Part shown: positions 37,326-46,604 of the stretch, one piece after another | Layout: the number at the start of each line of letters is the position of its first letter | Position numbering within the stretch: position 1 is the first letter of the stretch | Assembly: GCF_001693515.2 (NCBI RefSeq) | Contig: NZ_CP042968.1 | Location: 62,001-126,000 of the forward strand | Source: Bradyrhizobium paxllaeri | GTDB lineage: Bacteria > Pseudomonadota > Alphaproteobacteria > Rhizobiales > Xanthobacteraceae | Direction: 5' to 3' | Length of the DNA: 64,000 bases | The notes under the pieces: model-generated | Database searches by the model: none | What the model saw: the letters and a program-made list of their open reading frames with translations, nothing else | Told to the model about the DNA's origin: nothing | Translations under genes and position numbers: made by a program

Positions 37326-39014
37326 ATGACGCTGCGGCTGACGATTTCGCGCGCGATATTGATTTTCGGATTGGTCACCGCCTTGGGTCTCGGTGCCGTA
37401 ATTGCCACCAGTGTCTACGGGCTGTCACAGCTCAAGGTCGGCGGTCCGCTTTATAACCAGATCAAGCTCGGCAACGACCTCATCGCCGACATCCTGCCGC
37501 CGCCGGAATATGTCATCGAAGCCTATCTCGAGGCGACCCTCGTGCTGCACGACCCGGCGAAGCTTGCGGGCCATCGTGACCGGCTTGCGCAGCTCAAGAA
37601 GGAATATGATGAGCGGCACGCATTCTGGGTGAAGTCCGATCTCGACCCGGTGCTCAAGACCAAGCTGGTCGACAAATCCGACGGCGAAGTGAAACGGTTC
37701 TGGACTGCGATTGAGCAAGGCCTGTTGCCCGCGCTCGCCAAGGGCGACAGCGCTGCGGCCGCGAAATCCTATGCCGAGATCGCCGCACGGTATGCCGCGC
37801 ACCGCGCCATCATCGACGACATCGTCAAGCAGACCAATGACCAGAATGCGGCGACGGAAGTCGCGGCGACGGGACGCGTCAGCATGTTCACATGGGTGCT
37901 GTGGGGTGTTTCGGCCGCGGTGTTTCTCGTCATCGGCGCCGGCATTTTCGGCGTGGCGTTCGGCGTCATTCGTCCGATTGCCGAAATGACCTCCGTAATG
38001 AAAGGCCTTGCCGGCGGCGACCTTACCGTCTCGGTGCCGGCGCTCAGCCGCGGCGATGAAGTCGGCGCCATGGCGCGCGCGGTTCAGGTGTTCAAGGACA
38101 ATGCTATTCGCGTGCAGTCGATGGAGTCGGAACAGGCCAGCCTGAAGCAGAAGGCGGACGGCGAACGGAAGGCCGCGATGCAGCAGATGGCTGACGGCTT
38201 CGATGCCGCGATCGGAAAAATCATCCAGACCGTATCGACCGCCTCGTCCGAACTCGAATCATCGGCCGGACAATTGACCAAGACCGCCGAAGTGACCCAG
38301 GTGCTTTCGGCTACCGTTGCCTCCGCATCGGAGCAATCCTCGGCCAACGCGCAGTCCGCTGCGGCGGCCGCCGAAGAGATGGCGTCATCGGTGTCGGAGA
38401 TCAGCCGCCAGGTTCAGGACTCGCACAAGATATCCTGCGAGGCGGTCAGCCAGGTCGAACAGACCAATGCACGGATCGCCGACCTCGCCCAGTCCGCCAG
38501 CCGGATCGGCGAAGTGGTCAAGATGATCAGCGCGGTCGCCGAGCAGACCAACCTCCTGGCGCTGAACGCCACGATCGAGGCCGCGCGCGCCGGCGAGGCG
38601 GGCCGCGGATTTGCGGTCGTCGCTTCCGAGGTCAAGGCGCTTGCCGCGCAGACGGCGAAGGCGACCGAGGAAATCTCGGACCAGATCGGCCAGATGCAGT
38701 CGGCGACCAACCAGTCGGTGTCGGCGATCCAGGAAATCGGCGGCACGATCGGCCGCATCGCGGAAATCTCGCAGGCGATCGCGGCAGCCGTGGAAGAGCA
38801 GGGCGCCACGACGCAGGAAATTTCGCGCAACGTGCAGCAGGCGGCGCAGGGCGCGACGCAAGTTGCTGGTAGCATCACCGACGTCAACCGCGGCGCGACC
38901 GATACCGGCACGGCCTCGACGCATGTGCACGGGCTGGCCCGCTCGTTGCTCGGACAGAGCAACCATCTCAAGGGCGAGGTGGAGAAATTCCTCTCCACCG
39001 TTCGCGCGGCGTGA
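37326..39014 (+). CDS. methyl-accepting chemotaxis protein
   Basis: 562 aa. TM1 is about residues 8-30 ([20 protein letters not shown]), followed by a helical periplasmic sensor (about 35-185), TM2 ([20 protein letters not shown]), a HAMP domain ([20 protein letters not shown]) and the cytoplasmic signalling hairpin [35 protein letters not shown]. No C-terminal CheR pentapeptide is seen. The ligand is unknown. GGAG lies 9 nt before the ATG. No chemotaxis operon is adjacent. Confidence 0.95.
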   Translation: MTLRLTISRAILIFGLVTALGLGAVIATSVYGLSQLKVGGPLYNQIKLGNDLIADILPPPEYVIEAYLEATLVLHDPAKLAGHRDRLAQLKKEYDERHAFWVKSDLDPVLKTKLVDKSDGEVKRFWTAIEQGLLPALAKGDSAAAAKSYAEIAARYAAHRAIIDDIVKQTNDQNAATEVAATGRVSMFTWVLWGVSAAVFLVIGAGIFGVAFGVIRPIAEMTSVMKGLAGGDLTVSVPALSRGDEVGAMARAVQVFKDNAIRVQSMESEQASLKQKADGERKAAMQQMADGFDAAIGKIIQTVSTASSELESSAGQLTKTAEVTQVLSATVASASEQSSANAQSAAAAAEEMASSVSEISRQVQDSHKISCEAVSQVEQTNARIADLAQSASRIGEVVKMISAVAEQTNLLALNATIEAARAGEAGRGFAVVASEVKALAAQTAKATEEISDQIGQMQSATNQSVSAIQEIGGTIGRIAEISQAIAAAVEEQGATTQEISRNVQQAAQGATQVAGSITDVNRGATDTGTASTHVHGLARSLLGQSNHLKGEVEKFLSTVRAA

Positions 39015-39029
39015 GAGGGCGCAAAAAAA

Positions 39030-39063
39030 TACGCGGGCCGGTCCTGAAGGACGCGCCCGCGTA
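39030..39063. terminator. hairpin downstream of the chemoreceptor gene
   Basis: TACGCGGGC..GCCCGCGTA, with an inner GTCC/GGAC stem, follows an A7 tract 16 bp after the MCP stop. The A tract makes it a possible terminator for the minus strand too, although the DUF1150 gene ends further on. Confidence 0.55.
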
Positions 39064-39128
39064 TGATGAACTTTCGTTGCGGCCTCAATCGGCCATCACA
39101 TCAGCGCTTCCCGGCGACCGCCGCGCGA

Positions 39129-39152
39129 CTGAAGCAGCACGTGCTGCTTCAG
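39129..39152. repeat. perfect 24-bp palindrome
   Basis: CTGAAGCAGCAC followed immediately by its exact reverse complement GTGCTGCTTCAG. It lies between the convergent chemoreceptor and DUF1150 genes. It could be a terminator stem or a protein-binding site. No T-run follows on either strand. Confidence 0.6.
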
Positions 39153-39172
39153 CGACAGCGGCAAGCGTCGCG

Positions 39173-39439
39173 TCAGTGCACGCTGACGGCCTGAAGCTCG
39201 TTGCTCCATGCGTTGGCGATCGCAGCTTCCCGGCTGTCGGTCAGCATGATCGGGGTGCCGTCGGCGGCATGCAGCGCGAACAGTTTTAGCCCTGGCGCGA
39301 TTTTCGGCGCCTGCGGAAACAGTCCCGGCACGTCCTCGGAACGGACTTGTTTCACGTAGGCGATGTGGCCTTCACCAAGATGGGCCAGTGCCTCAACGGA
39401 AACCTTTTCGGATTCGAAGGTCACACTCACGTCACTCAT
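39173..39439 (-). CDS. DUF1150 family protein
   Basis: An 88-aa small protein conserved in alphaproteobacteria and usually found next to small heat-shock genes, as here. LGEGHIAYVKQVRSEDVPGL and LFALHAADGTPIMLTDSREA, followed by AIANAW, are the family's conserved stretches. GAAGGAG lies 8 nt before the ATG at 39439; a longer frame to 39502 lacks a ribosome site. It lies 49 bp downstream of hsp20, so the two probably share a transcript. Function unknown. Confidence 0.8.
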   Translation of the reverse strand: MSDVSVTFESEKVSVEALAHLGEGHIAYVKQVRSEDVPGLFPQAPKIAPGLKLFALHAADGTPIMLTDSREAAIANAWSNELQAVSVH

Positions 39440-39488
39440 GGTCTCGACTCCTTCTGGGTCTAAGCGGTCGAGTCCGCTACTTGTTCCA

Positions 39489-39914
39489 TTATTCGTGTTC
39501 ATTGATAGCTATTGTCTTAACGACCCTTTCAGGCTCCGGCCTGGCAAGGTCGATCGACAACAGCCCGTTTTTCAGATCCGCGCCCAGCACCAGCATCCCC
39601 TCGGCCAGCACGAAGGTGCGCTGGAAGTGGCGCGCGGCGATGCCGCGATGGATGTATTGCCGGGCCTTGTCGTCCTGCTGGCGGCCCCGGATCACGAGCT
39701 GGTTTTCCTCAGTGGTCACATCGAGTTGGTCGCGGGTAAAACCCGCCACCGCTAGCGTGATGCGCAGGCGTTCGGGCTGGCCGTTGGCACGGTCGCACCG
39801 CTCGATGTTGTAGGGAGGATAACCGTCGGCGCCTTTGACGACGCGATCGAGCGCACGCTCGATTTCGTCGAACCCAAGCAGGAACGGACTGGATAACGAA
39901 GGAACACGAGACAT
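39489..39914 (-). CDS. small heat-shock protein (Hsp20, class A-like)
   Basis: 141 aa with an alpha-crystallin domain: RLRITLAVAGFTRDQLDVTT, ENQLVIRGRQ, FQRTFVLAEGMLVLGADLKN and GLLSIDL. The start is MSRVPSLSSPFLLGFDEIER, typical of Bradyrhizobium class A sHsps. It is an ATP-independent holdase for unfolding proteins. The ATG at 39914 has AGAGGA 8 nt upstream, buried in a predicted thermosensor hairpin. A sigma-32-type promoter lies about 90-115 bp upstream. Confidence 0.93.
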   Translation of the reverse strand: MSRVPSLSSPFLLGFDEIERALDRVVKGADGYPPYNIERCDRANGQPERLRITLAVAGFTRDQLDVTTEENQLVIRGRQQDDKARQYIHRGIAARHFQRTFVLAEGMLVLGADLKNGLLSIDLARPEPERVVKTIAINEHE

Positions 39915-39994
39915 CACAAAGTCCTCTCGAAGCGACTTTGAGGGGCCCTTGCGGCGCCCCATTCAACCGGCCGGCCGACTCGCCGTCCGGTCAA
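39915..39994 (-). promoter_or_regulatory. ROSE-type RNA thermometer (5' UTR of hsp20)
   Basis: On the minus strand the leader ends in AAGTCGCTTCGAGAGGACTT (39938-39919). The motif UCGCU fits the ROSE consensus U(U/C)GCU and can pair with the Shine-Dalgarno AGAGGA, leaving the characteristic G opposite G. AAG/CUU extends the stem. Upstream GC hairpins (GGGGCGCC..GGGCCCC and CCGGACGG..CCGGCCGG) complete the multi-stem layout. Heating should melt the last stem and free the ribosome site. Confidence 0.75.
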
Positions 39995-40000
39995 CGAACA

Positions 40001-40029
40001 ATATGGGGGTGATTTGGGAAGGGTTCAAG
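40001..40029 (-). promoter_or_regulatory. sigma-32 (RpoH) promoter of hsp20
   Basis: On the minus strand CTTGAA (40029-40024) and CCCCATAT (40008-40001) are 15 bp apart, close to the RpoH consensus CTTGAA-N13-15-CCCCATNT. The start of transcription would fall near 39995, giving a leader of about 80 nt that matches the ROSE element. Confidence 0.7.
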
Positions 40030-40090
40030 CACCTCTGAAAGCTGCGTAAATCGGCCGCGGCGGGTGTTTTCGCGCCCCGGAATGCCAACC

Positions 40091-41179
40091 TTAGCCCACC
40101 CGCTTCCTTCCATCGGCGGTAAATAGATGCAGCTTGTCGCTCGCTGCCGCCGCTCTGATTCGCTCGCCGATAGCCGGGCCGACGGCGCCCGGAATCCGGA
40201 CGATGATCTCGCCAGGCGGCAGTTCGCCCGGGGTGGCGGCGACGCCCTGCTCCTCCTTCTGTCTGGTGCCGTAGACAAAGGTTTCGGCGCCGACGCGCTC
40301 GATCGCTTCCACGGTGAGGCCGAGCGCCACGCCGCCGGTTACCGTCTCGTTGGTGATGACGAAATCCTCCGGCCGGATGCCGAGGATGCCGGCTTCATTG
40401 GCACGGGCGTCGCCGGCCAGTTGCGATTTGAGCTCATCGGAACGTAGCGGCATCAGATTCATCGGCGGGGCACCAATGAAGGACGCGACGAAGGTAGTCG
40501 CCGGCTTCTGGTAAATCTCCAGCGGATTGCCGATCTGCTCAACCTGGCCGCCATTCATGACCACGAGAATGTCGGCCAGTGTCATCGCCTCGAGCTGGTC
40601 GTGGGTGACGTAGATCGAGGTCGTGGAGAGGCGGCGCTGCAATTTGCGGATTTCAACCCGCATGGCGATGCGCAGCTTGGCGTCGAGGTTCGACAGCGGC
40701 TCGTCGAACAGAAATACTTTCGGCTGCCGCACGATGGCACGGCCCATCGCCACGCGCTGGCGCTGGCCGCCGGACAATTGCCGCGGCTTGCGGTCGAGCA
40801 TGGCGCCGAGTTCGAGAATGCGGGCGGCTTCCTCGACGCGGGTCTTGATCTCGGGCTCGGGCATGCGGCGGTTGCGCAGGCCGTAGGCCATGTTGTTGTA
40901 GACGCTCATGTGCGGATAGAGCGCGTAGTTCTGGAACACCATCGCGATGTCGCGATCGGCCGGCTCGATCTGGTTGACGACGCGGCCGCCGATGTCGATC
41001 TCGCCGCCGGTGATGGTCTCCAGCCCCGCCACCATGCGCAAGAGCGTGGATTTTCCGCAGCCGGAAGGGCCGACCAGCACGCAGAACTGGCCGTCGCCGA
41101 CCTCGAAATCGATGCCTTTGATGGCCTCGAAGCCACCGGCATAGGTCTTGCGGACGTTGCGAAGCGTGACGTTGGCCAT
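40091..41179 (-). CDS. ugpC: sn-glycerol-3-phosphate ABC transporter ATPase
   Basis: A 362-aa CUT1-type ATPase: Walker [11 protein letters not shown]-loop [14 protein letters not shown], signature [14 protein letters not shown], Walker [18 protein letters not shown]-loop [11 protein letters not shown], then a C-terminal MalK-like regulatory OB/TOBE domain ([10 protein letters not shown]). The start is the ATG of [16 protein letters not shown]. It is the last gene of ugpB-ugpA-ugpE-ugpC and energises uptake of glycerol-3-phosphate and its diesters. Confidence 0.93.
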   Translation of the reverse strand: MANVTLRNVRKTYAGGFEAIKGIDFEVGDGQFCVLVGPSGCGKSTLLRMVAGLETITGGEIDIGGRVVNQIEPADRDIAMVFQNYALYPHMSVYNNMAYGLRNRRMPEPEIKTRVEEAARILELGAMLDRKPRQLSGGQRQRVAMGRAIVRQPKVFLFDEPLSNLDAKLRIAMRVEIRKLQRRLSTTSIYVTHDQLEAMTLADILVVMNGGQVEQIGNPLEIYQKPATTFVASFIGAPPMNLMPLRSDELKSQLAGDARANEAGILGIRPEDFVITNETVTGGVALGLTVEAIERVGAETFVYGTRQKEEQGVAATPGELPPGEIIVRIPGAVGPAIGERIRAAAASDKLHLFTADGRKRVG

Positions 41180-41186
41180 GACTACC

Positions 41187-42035
41187 TTACTTCTCCGTCT
41201 GGACCAGGCCGCGCACGAACAGCCGCTGCATGAAGATGACCACCGCGACCGGCGGCAGCATGGCAAGGACGGTCGTCGCCATGGCGAGCTGCCATTCGGC
41301 GAGCTCATCGGTGGCCACGAGCATCTTCTTGATGCCAATCACGATGGTCTGCATCGAATCCTGCGTGGTGATCAGAAGCGGCCAGAGATATTGATTCCAG
41401 CCATAGATGAACTGGATCACGAACAGTGCCGCCATGGTCGTGACCGACAGCGGCAGCAGCGTATCCCAGAAGAAGCGGAACGGACCGGCGCCGTCAATGC
41501 GCGAAGCTTCCAGTAGTTCATCCGGCACGGTCATGAAGAATTGCCGGAACAGGAGCGTGCCGGTGGCGGACGCGATCAGCGGCAGGATCAGCCCGGCATA
41601 GGTGTCGAGCATGCGCAGGTCGGCGACCACCTTGTAGGTCGGATAGATGCGCACTTCCACCGGCAGCATCAGGGTGATGAAGATGATCCAGAATGCGGTC
41701 TTGCGGAATGGAAAGCGGAAGTAGACCACCGCGTAAGCCGAGAGGATCGAGATAAAAATCTTGCCGACGGCAATGCCGATCGCCGAAACGAATGAATTGA
41801 TCAGCATGTTGGCGACCGGCTCACGGCTGGTGCGGGAGCCGCCGATGAAGATCGCGCGGTAGTAATTTTCCAGCGTCTGGCTGCCGGGTGTTGCCGGCAT
41901 GTGGCCGCCGACCACGGTCGCGGCGTCATGCGTCGAGGCGATCAGCGCGAGATAGACCGGGAAGGCGACGATGAGTACGCCAAGCGTCAGGATGGCGTAG
42001 GCGATGAAATCACTCAGGGGACGGTGCTCGACCAT
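41187..42035 (-). CDS. ugpE: glycerol-3-phosphate ABC transporter permease UgpE
   Basis: A 282-aa permease with six membrane segments (first [20 protein letters not shown]). The EAA loop is [25 protein letters not shown], which docks to UgpC. The ATG shares one base with the ugpA stop (TGATG), indicating translational coupling. The length equals that of the family. A much longer open frame in the same phase extends over ugpA and is not the gene. Confidence 0.93.
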   Translation of the reverse strand: MVEHRPLSDFIAYAILTLGVLIVAFPVYLALIASTHDAATVVGGHMPATPGSQTLENYYRAIFIGGSRTSREPVANMLINSFVSAIGIAVGKIFISILSAYAVVYFRFPFRKTAFWIIFITLMLPVEVRIYPTYKVVADLRMLDTYAGLILPLIASATGTLLFRQFFMTVPDELLEASRIDGAGPFRFFWDTLLPLSVTTMAALFVIQFIYGWNQYLWPLLITTQDSMQTIVIGIKKMLVATDELAEWQLAMATTVLAMLPPVAVVIFMQRLFVRGLVQTEK

Positions 42036-42916
42036 CAGTACTGCACCTTGCGTTCGACGTAGCGGAACTGGATCGCGGTCAGCGCGATCACGATAATCAT
42101 CAGGATCACCGACTGCGCGGCCGAGCCGCCGAGGTCGCCGCCGAGACGGCCATCGGCATAGACTTTGTAGACCATGGTGGTGGTGGCACCGGCAGGGCCG
42201 CCGCCGGTGACGGCGTCGATGATGCCGAACGTGTCGAAGAAGACGTAGACGATGTTGACCACCACCAGGAAGAACGTCGTCGGCGACAGCAGCGGGAAGA
42301 CGATAGTCCAGAAGCGGCGCATCGGACGGGCGCCGTCGATGGCGCCGGCCTCGATCACGCTCCTCGGGATCGCCTGCAGACCGGCGAGGAAGAACAGAAA
42401 ATTGTAGGAGATCTGCTTCCACACCGAGACCATCACCACCAGGGTCATGGCGTGGCCGCCGTTGAGCAGGGGATTCCAGTCGATGCCCATGCCGCGCAGT
42501 GGGCGCGCGAGCATGCCGAGCGAGGGTTGAAACATGAAGAACCAGAGTACGCCGGCAACTGCGGGCGCCACCGCATAGGGCCAGATCATCAGCGTCTTGT
42601 AAGGGCCGCCCGCCTTGAGATTCTTGTCGGCTTGGGTCGCGAACAGGAGTGCGATGGACAGCGAGAGCGTGGCGACCAGCGTCGAGAAGATCACCGTCGT
42701 CAGCATCGACTGGTAATATTCCGGCTGAGCGAACAGCGCCTGGTAGTTTTCCAGGCCGACGAACTCGGAAACGAGGCCGAACGCGTCCTCGCGCAGGAAG
42801 GATTGCCAGATTGCCTGGCTCGCCGGCCAATAGAAAAAGACAACCGTGATGACGAGCTGCGGCAGCAGCAGCAGATAGGGCAGCAGACGGTTGTTGAAGA
42901 CGGTGGACTTTTCCAT
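42035..42916 (-). CDS. ugpA: glycerol-3-phosphate ABC transporter permease UgpA
   Basis: A 293-aa permease. [40 protein letters not shown] form the first membrane segment, and the EAA loop is [20 protein letters not shown]. Together with UgpE it makes the transmembrane channel. It is separated from ugpB by 83 bp that contain a strong hairpin. Confidence 0.93.
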   Translation of the reverse strand: MEKSTVFNNRLLPYLLLLPQLVITVVFFYWPASQAIWQSFLREDAFGLVSEFVGLENYQALFAQPEYYQSMLTTVIFSTLVATLSLSIALLFATQADKNLKAGGPYKTLMIWPYAVAPAVAGVLWFFMFQPSLGMLARPLRGMGIDWNPLLNGGHAMTLVVMVSVWKQISYNFLFFLAGLQAIPRSVIEAGAIDGARPMRRFWTIVFPLLSPTTFFLVVVNIVYVFFDTFGIIDAVTGGGPAGATTTMVYKVYADGRLGGDLGGSAAQSVILMIIVIALTAIQFRYVERKVQY

Positions 42917-42946
42917 TCAGGCGTCGCGGTCTTACCGGTGATGCGA

Positions 42947-42977
42947 GCGCTCCCTCCCGCAATTCGGGAGGGAGCGC
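42947..42977 (-). promoter_or_regulatory. intercistronic hairpin between ugpB and ugpA
   Basis: GCGCTCCCTCCC-gcaattc-GGGAGGGAGCGC is a perfect 12-bp stem with a 7-nt loop and no T-run. Such stems after binding-protein genes commonly stabilise the upstream mRNA, or partly terminate, so that the binding protein outnumbers the permeases. The role is inferred. Confidence 0.65.
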
Positions 42978-42999
42978 CGGTAGTCTGGTTCAGCTTCGC

Positions 43000-44313
43000 C
43001 TACTTTGCAGTCTTCTCGAAGGTGCGCAACATGGCATTGCCGCGGGCGACGGCCGCATCGAGGGCTTCCTTGGCGGTCTTCTTGCCGGCCAGCGCCGCCT
43101 CGATCTCCTCGGACCAGAGGTCGCGCATCTGCACCATGTTGCCGAAGCGCAGGCCGCGCGAGTTCTCGGTCGGCTCCTTGTTGGTGAGTTCCTTCAAGGG
43201 AGTCTGCAGGGTCGGGTTCTTCTCATAGAAGCCGTCCTTGATCGATTTCTCATAGGCTGCCTTGGTGATCGGAAGATAGCCGGACTCCTGGTGCAGCTTG
43301 GCCTGCCGGTTGGTATCCGACAGGAAGGTGAAGAACTTGGCGACGCCCTTGTATTCTTCCGGCTTCTTGCCGCCCATCACCCAGAGCGATGCGCCGCCGA
43401 TGATCGAGTTCTGCGGGGCACCGGCGACATCAGGGTAGTAAGGCATCGGCGCCGACGTGAAGTCGAACTTGGCCGTGCCCTTGGCAGTGGCGTAATAGCC
43501 CGATGAAGTCAGGAAGATTGCGCATTCGCCGGAGCCGAAACGGGCCTCATTGGTGCTGGTGCGCCCGCCATAGTCGTAAGTCTTGTCCTTCTGCAGATCG
43601 ACGAGGTTCTGCAGGTGTTTGACGTGCAGCGGCGAGTTGAACTTCAGCTCGGTATCGAAACCGTCGAGCCCGTTGGCCTTGGTGCCGATCGGCACGTTGT
43701 GCCAGGCCGAGAACTGCTCGATATGCGCCCAGCTTGCCCAGGCGTTGGAGAAGCCGCAGGTCGCATGCCCCGCTGCCTTCAGCTTCTTGGCAGCATCGAA
43801 CACTTCCGGCCAGGTCTTCGGGATTTCGGCGATGCCGGCCTTTTTCAATTCGTCCTTGTTGATCCACATCACCATGGAGGACGAGTTGAAAGGAAACGAC
43901 AGCATGTCGCCCTTTGAGGTCGAGTAGTAGCCGGTGATGGTCGGCAGGTACGCCTTGGGATCGAACGGCTCACCGGCATCCTTCATCAACTGGTAGACCG
44001 GCTTGATGGCGCCGGTGGCGCTCATCATGGTGGCGGTACCGACCTCGAACACCTGCATGATATGCGGCGCATTGCCGGCGCGGAACGCGGCGATGCCGGC
44101 GTTCATGGTGTCGGGGTAGCTGCCCTTGTAGGACGGCACGACCTTGTAGTCGGACTGGCTGGCGTTGAACTCTTCGGCCAGCTTGTTGACGATGTCGTTG
44201 TTGCCGCCGGTCATGGCGTGCCACCACTGGATCTCGGTCACAGCGTGGGCAGGCGTTGCAAGCGCCAGCGCAACCGTCACTGTCGCCGCTGCGCCGAATT
44301 GTCGAAGTGCCAT
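43000..44313 (-). CDS. ugpB: glycerol-3-phosphate-binding periplasmic protein
   Basis: A 437-aa extracytoplasmic solute-binding protein. The signal peptide is MALRQFGAAATVTVALALAT, cleaved after AHA. The mature protein starts VTEIQWWHAMTGGNNDIVNK, a stretch specific to UgpB (the WWHAM motif contacts the phosphate). GGAGGGAATTCC precedes the ATG. It is first in ugpBAEC, with a candidate Pho box 56 bp upstream. Confidence 0.94.
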   Translation of the reverse strand: MALRQFGAAATVTVALALATPAHAVTEIQWWHAMTGGNNDIVNKLAEEFNASQSDYKVVPSYKGSYPDTMNAGIAAFRAGNAPHIMQVFEVGTATMMSATGAIKPVYQLMKDAGEPFDPKAYLPTITGYYSTSKGDMLSFPFNSSSMVMWINKDELKKAGIAEIPKTWPEVFDAAKKLKAAGHATCGFSNAWASWAHIEQFSAWHNVPIGTKANGLDGFDTELKFNSPLHVKHLQNLVDLQKDKTYDYGGRTSTNEARFGSGECAIFLTSSGYYATAKGTAKFDFTSAPMPYYPDVAGAPQNSIIGGASLWVMGGKKPEEYKGVAKFFTFLSDTNRQAKLHQESGYLPITKAAYEKSIKDGFYEKNPTLQTPLKELTNKEPTENSRGLRFGNMVQMRDLWSEEIEAALAGKKTAKEALDAAVARGNAMLRTFEKTAK

Positions 44314-44368
44314 GGAATTCCCTCCGGGTTGGGTTCGTCACCTTCGTTTCGCGCGATAACAGCGCCGG

Positions 44369-44386
44369 ATGACGTGCAAATGACCG
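44369..44386 (-). promoter_or_regulatory. candidate Pho box upstream of ugpB
   Basis: On the minus strand CGGTCAT-TTGC-ACGTCAT is two 7-bp direct half-sites 11 bp apart, matching 11 of 14 positions of CTGTCAT-N4-CTGTCAT. The ugp genes are PhoB-controlled in other bacteria. The matches in the second half-site are weaker, so this is a candidate. Confidence 0.45.
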
Positions 44387-44460
44387 TATAAGCGAAAGGA
44401 TCGTAGTGGGAAAGCGTCCGCGGAGGGAAGCCGGAAAATAGGCGAAGGGCAAATGTAGCC

Positions 44461-44599
44461 GTCGCCCCTGCGAACGCAGGGGCCCATAACCACAGCCGTG
44501 TGTGATTGCAGAAGGGCGGCCGCCACGGCGCCCCAAAGCGACGCCGCGGCGTATAGGCCCCCTGCGCCTGTGCGCAATTGCGCACAAGGCAGGGGCGAC
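44461..44599. repeat. palindromic repeat (GTCGCCCCTGCGAACGCAGG family)
   Basis: A 139-bp unit with outer arms GTCGCCCCTGC (44461) and GCAGGGGCGAC (44589) and nested internal stems (GCGACGCCGC..GGCG, TGTGCGCAATTGCGCACA). It lies between ugpB and the CoA-transferase gene. Confidence 0.8.
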
Positions 44600-44605
44600 C
44601 GACGG

Positions 44606-45802
44606 TTACCGCTTGCGGTCGGAGCCGCAGACCGCGCCTGTGGCGACCAGCGCCTCGATCTCGCCCTTCGAATAGCCGAACTCGCCGAGCACCTCTGATG
44701 TGTGCTGGCTGAATTTCGGCGGAGTACGGCGCAGGCTCGGCTTGGTCCGCTCCAGCCGGATCGGCGAGGCGACGCCCTTGTACCAGTCCTTCTCGATGAT
44801 ATCGCCGCGATGCAGCGTATGCGGATTGGCCAGCGCCTGGTCGATCTTCTGCACCGGGCCGGCCGGCAGACCGGCCGCGAGCAGGCGATTGCAGAGCGGC
44901 TCAGCCTCGTGCTGGCTGAACACGGCGGCAAGCTCGGCGCGCAGCGCGTCGCGGTTGGCGATGCGGTCCTTGTTGCGGGCAAAGCGCGGATCGGTGCCGA
45001 GCTCGGGCTTGCCGATTTCCTTGGCGAGCTTGCGGAAGGTACCGTCATTGCCGACGCCGATGAAGATGTTGTCGGTTTTGGTCGGGAAGATCGCATACGG
45101 CACCAGATTCGGATGCTCATTGCCGGTCAGTCCCGGCGGCTTGCCGTGCATGAAATAATTCGCGGTATGTGGATGCATGATCGCAAGGCCGGTTTCATAC
45201 AGCGTGGTTTCGAGAAACTGTCCCAAACCGGAACGCTGCCGCTCCGACAGCGCCATCAGGATGCCGATCGCGGCATAAAGTCCTGTCGTGATGTCGACGA
45301 GGGGAACACCGATCCGCATCGGGCCGCTTTCGGGCGAGCCGGTCGCCGCGATCATGCCGGTCATGGCCTGGATGATCGCGTCATAGCCGGGATTGCCACC
45401 GCGCGGGCCGTCGGCACCAAAGCCGGAAATCCGGCAATGCACCAGCTTCGGAAATCTCGCGCGCAGCACGTCGTTGCCGATGCCCCATTTGTCGAGCGTG
45501 CCCGGCTTGAAATTCTCGATCAGGACGTCGGCGGTCTCCAGCAATTTCATCAGCACCGCGCGCCCGCCTTCGGAGGCGAGGTCGAGCCCGATCGAGCGTT
45601 TGTTGCGGTTGATACCGACGAAATAAGCCGCGTCCTCCTCGTGGAAGGGAGGACCCCAGTCGCGCACCTCGTCGCCGGCCGGCGGCTCGACCTTGATCAC
45701 GTCGGCGCCGTGATCGGCGAGAATTTGCGTGCAATAGGGGCCGCCGAGCACGCGCGTCAGATCGATCACGCGCAGGCCGGTCATTGCGCCGGTAGAACTC
45801 AT
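44606..45802 (-). CDS. CaiB/BaiF (family III) CoA transferase
   Basis: 398 aa. GLRVIDLTRVLGGPYCTQIL, ADHGADVIKVEPPAGDEVR and RNKRSIGLDLASEGGRAVL are the family N-terminus. The catalytic Asp is in NPGYDAIIQAMTGM. The enzyme moves CoA between carboxylic acids (formyl-CoA/oxalate, carnitine or aromatic acid pathways). No partner gene shows the substrate. Full length, no defects. Confidence 0.9.
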   Translation of the reverse strand: MSSTGAMTGLRVIDLTRVLGGPYCTQILADHGADVIKVEPPAGDEVRDWGPPFHEEDAAYFVGINRNKRSIGLDLASEGGRAVLMKLLETADVLIENFKPGTLDKWGIGNDVLRARFPKLVHCRISGFGADGPRGGNPGYDAIIQAMTGMIAATGSPESGPMRIGVPLVDITTGLYAAIGILMALSERQRSGLGQFLETTLYETGLAIMHPHTANYFMHGKPPGLTGNEHPNLVPYAIFPTKTDNIFIGVGNDGTFRKLAKEIGKPELGTDPRFARNKDRIANRDALRAELAAVFSQHEAEPLCNRLLAAGLPAGPVQKIDQALANPHTLHRGDIIEKDWYKGVASPIRLERTKPSLRRTPPKFSQHTSEVLGEFGYSKGEIEALVATGAVCGSDRKR

Positions 45803-45935
45803 GGAGAAAACCTTCGCTCAGGATGAGAATGGAAGCCCTGAGCTAGCGGTCTTCAGGCGTGGCAGCAATGGCGTCGCGCGCACAGGCGCATGACGCCGCC
45901 GCCGTAGCAGGTGTCGAAAAAATTCCGCGAGGTGA

Positions 45936-45963
45936 ACGGCCCGTCGTATCGGCGACGGGCCGT
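45936..45963. terminator. hairpin downstream of ohr
   Basis: ACGGCCCGTC-gtatcggc-GACGGGCCGT is a 10-bp perfect stem 49 bp after the ohr stop and before the CoA-transferase start. No T-run follows on the minus strand, so termination efficiency is uncertain. The DNA between this hairpin and ohr holds a 15-bp direct duplication (GGTCGTTACAYGACC). Confidence 0.5.
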
Positions 45964-46011
45964 CCGGGTCGCGTTGTCAGACGACGCCGGTCGTTACATG
46001 ACCGCCGGTCG

Positions 46012-46437
46012 TTACACGACCGTCAGGCGCACATCCACGTTGCCGCGGGTGGCGTTGGAGTAGGGGCATACCTGGTGGGCCTTGGCGACCAGGGCTTCCG
46101 CTTCCGCCTTGGGAACGCCGGGCAGCGAGACGGCGAGATCAATATCAAGGCCAAAGCCGCCTTCCGAGCGTGGTCCGATACCGACAGTGGAGGTCACTGT
46201 AGCGTCCGCCGGCACCTTCGGGCCGCCTTGCGAGGCGACGAACTTCATCGCGCCGATGAAGCAGGCGGCATAGCCGGCCGCGAACAACTGCTCGGGATTG
46301 TTGCCGGCGCCACCGCCGCCACCGAGTTCCTTCGGCGTGGCGAGCTTGACATCGAGCGCGCCGTCGAGCGTTGCGGCGGTGCCGTCGCGGCCGCCGGTGG
46401 CCTTGGCGCTGGTCTTGTAGAGCACGTTCACGGACAT
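46012..46437 (-). CDS. ohr: organic hydroperoxide reductase Ohr
   Basis: A 141-aa OsmC-superfamily thiol peroxidase. The two catalytic cysteines lie in [14 protein letters not shown] and [14 protein letters not shown], and the Ohr start is [19 protein letters not shown]. It reduces organic hydroperoxides with lipoylated proteins as electron donors. It diverges from ohrR across an AT-rich palindrome, the usual OhrR control arrangement. Confidence 0.95.
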   Translation of the reverse strand: MSVNVLYKTSAKATGGRDGTAATLDGALDVKLATPKELGGGGGAGNNPEQLFAAGYAACFIGAMKFVASQGGPKVPADATVTSTVGIGPRSEGGFGLDIDLAVSLPGVPKAEAEALVAKAHQVCPYSNATRGNVDVRLTVV

Positions 46438-46472
46438 GGTGGTCTCCCTTTGGTTTGCCGTTTCGATGGATT

Positions 46473-46507
46473 ATATATTGCACACAATTAGATTGTGCGC
46501 AATATAT
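46473..46507. promoter_or_regulatory. OhrR operator region between ohr and ohrR
   Basis: A 35-bp near-perfect palindrome built of ATATATTGC, ACACAAT, TAG, ATTGTG, CGCAATATAT. It is strikingly AT-rich in a GC-rich genome. A second partial dyad with CAATTTGATTG..GCAATTG follows at 46523-46543. OhrR repressors bind such CAATT/AATTG dyads in divergent ohr-ohrR spacers. Confidence 0.75.
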
Positions 46508-46604
46508 ATTATTGCAGGCGGCGCAATTTGATTGTATGCAATTGAAATCAAGCGCTTAGGGACTCTAGATCGGGGCATGGACGCTGCCCGTTAACGAGGT
46601 CGTG

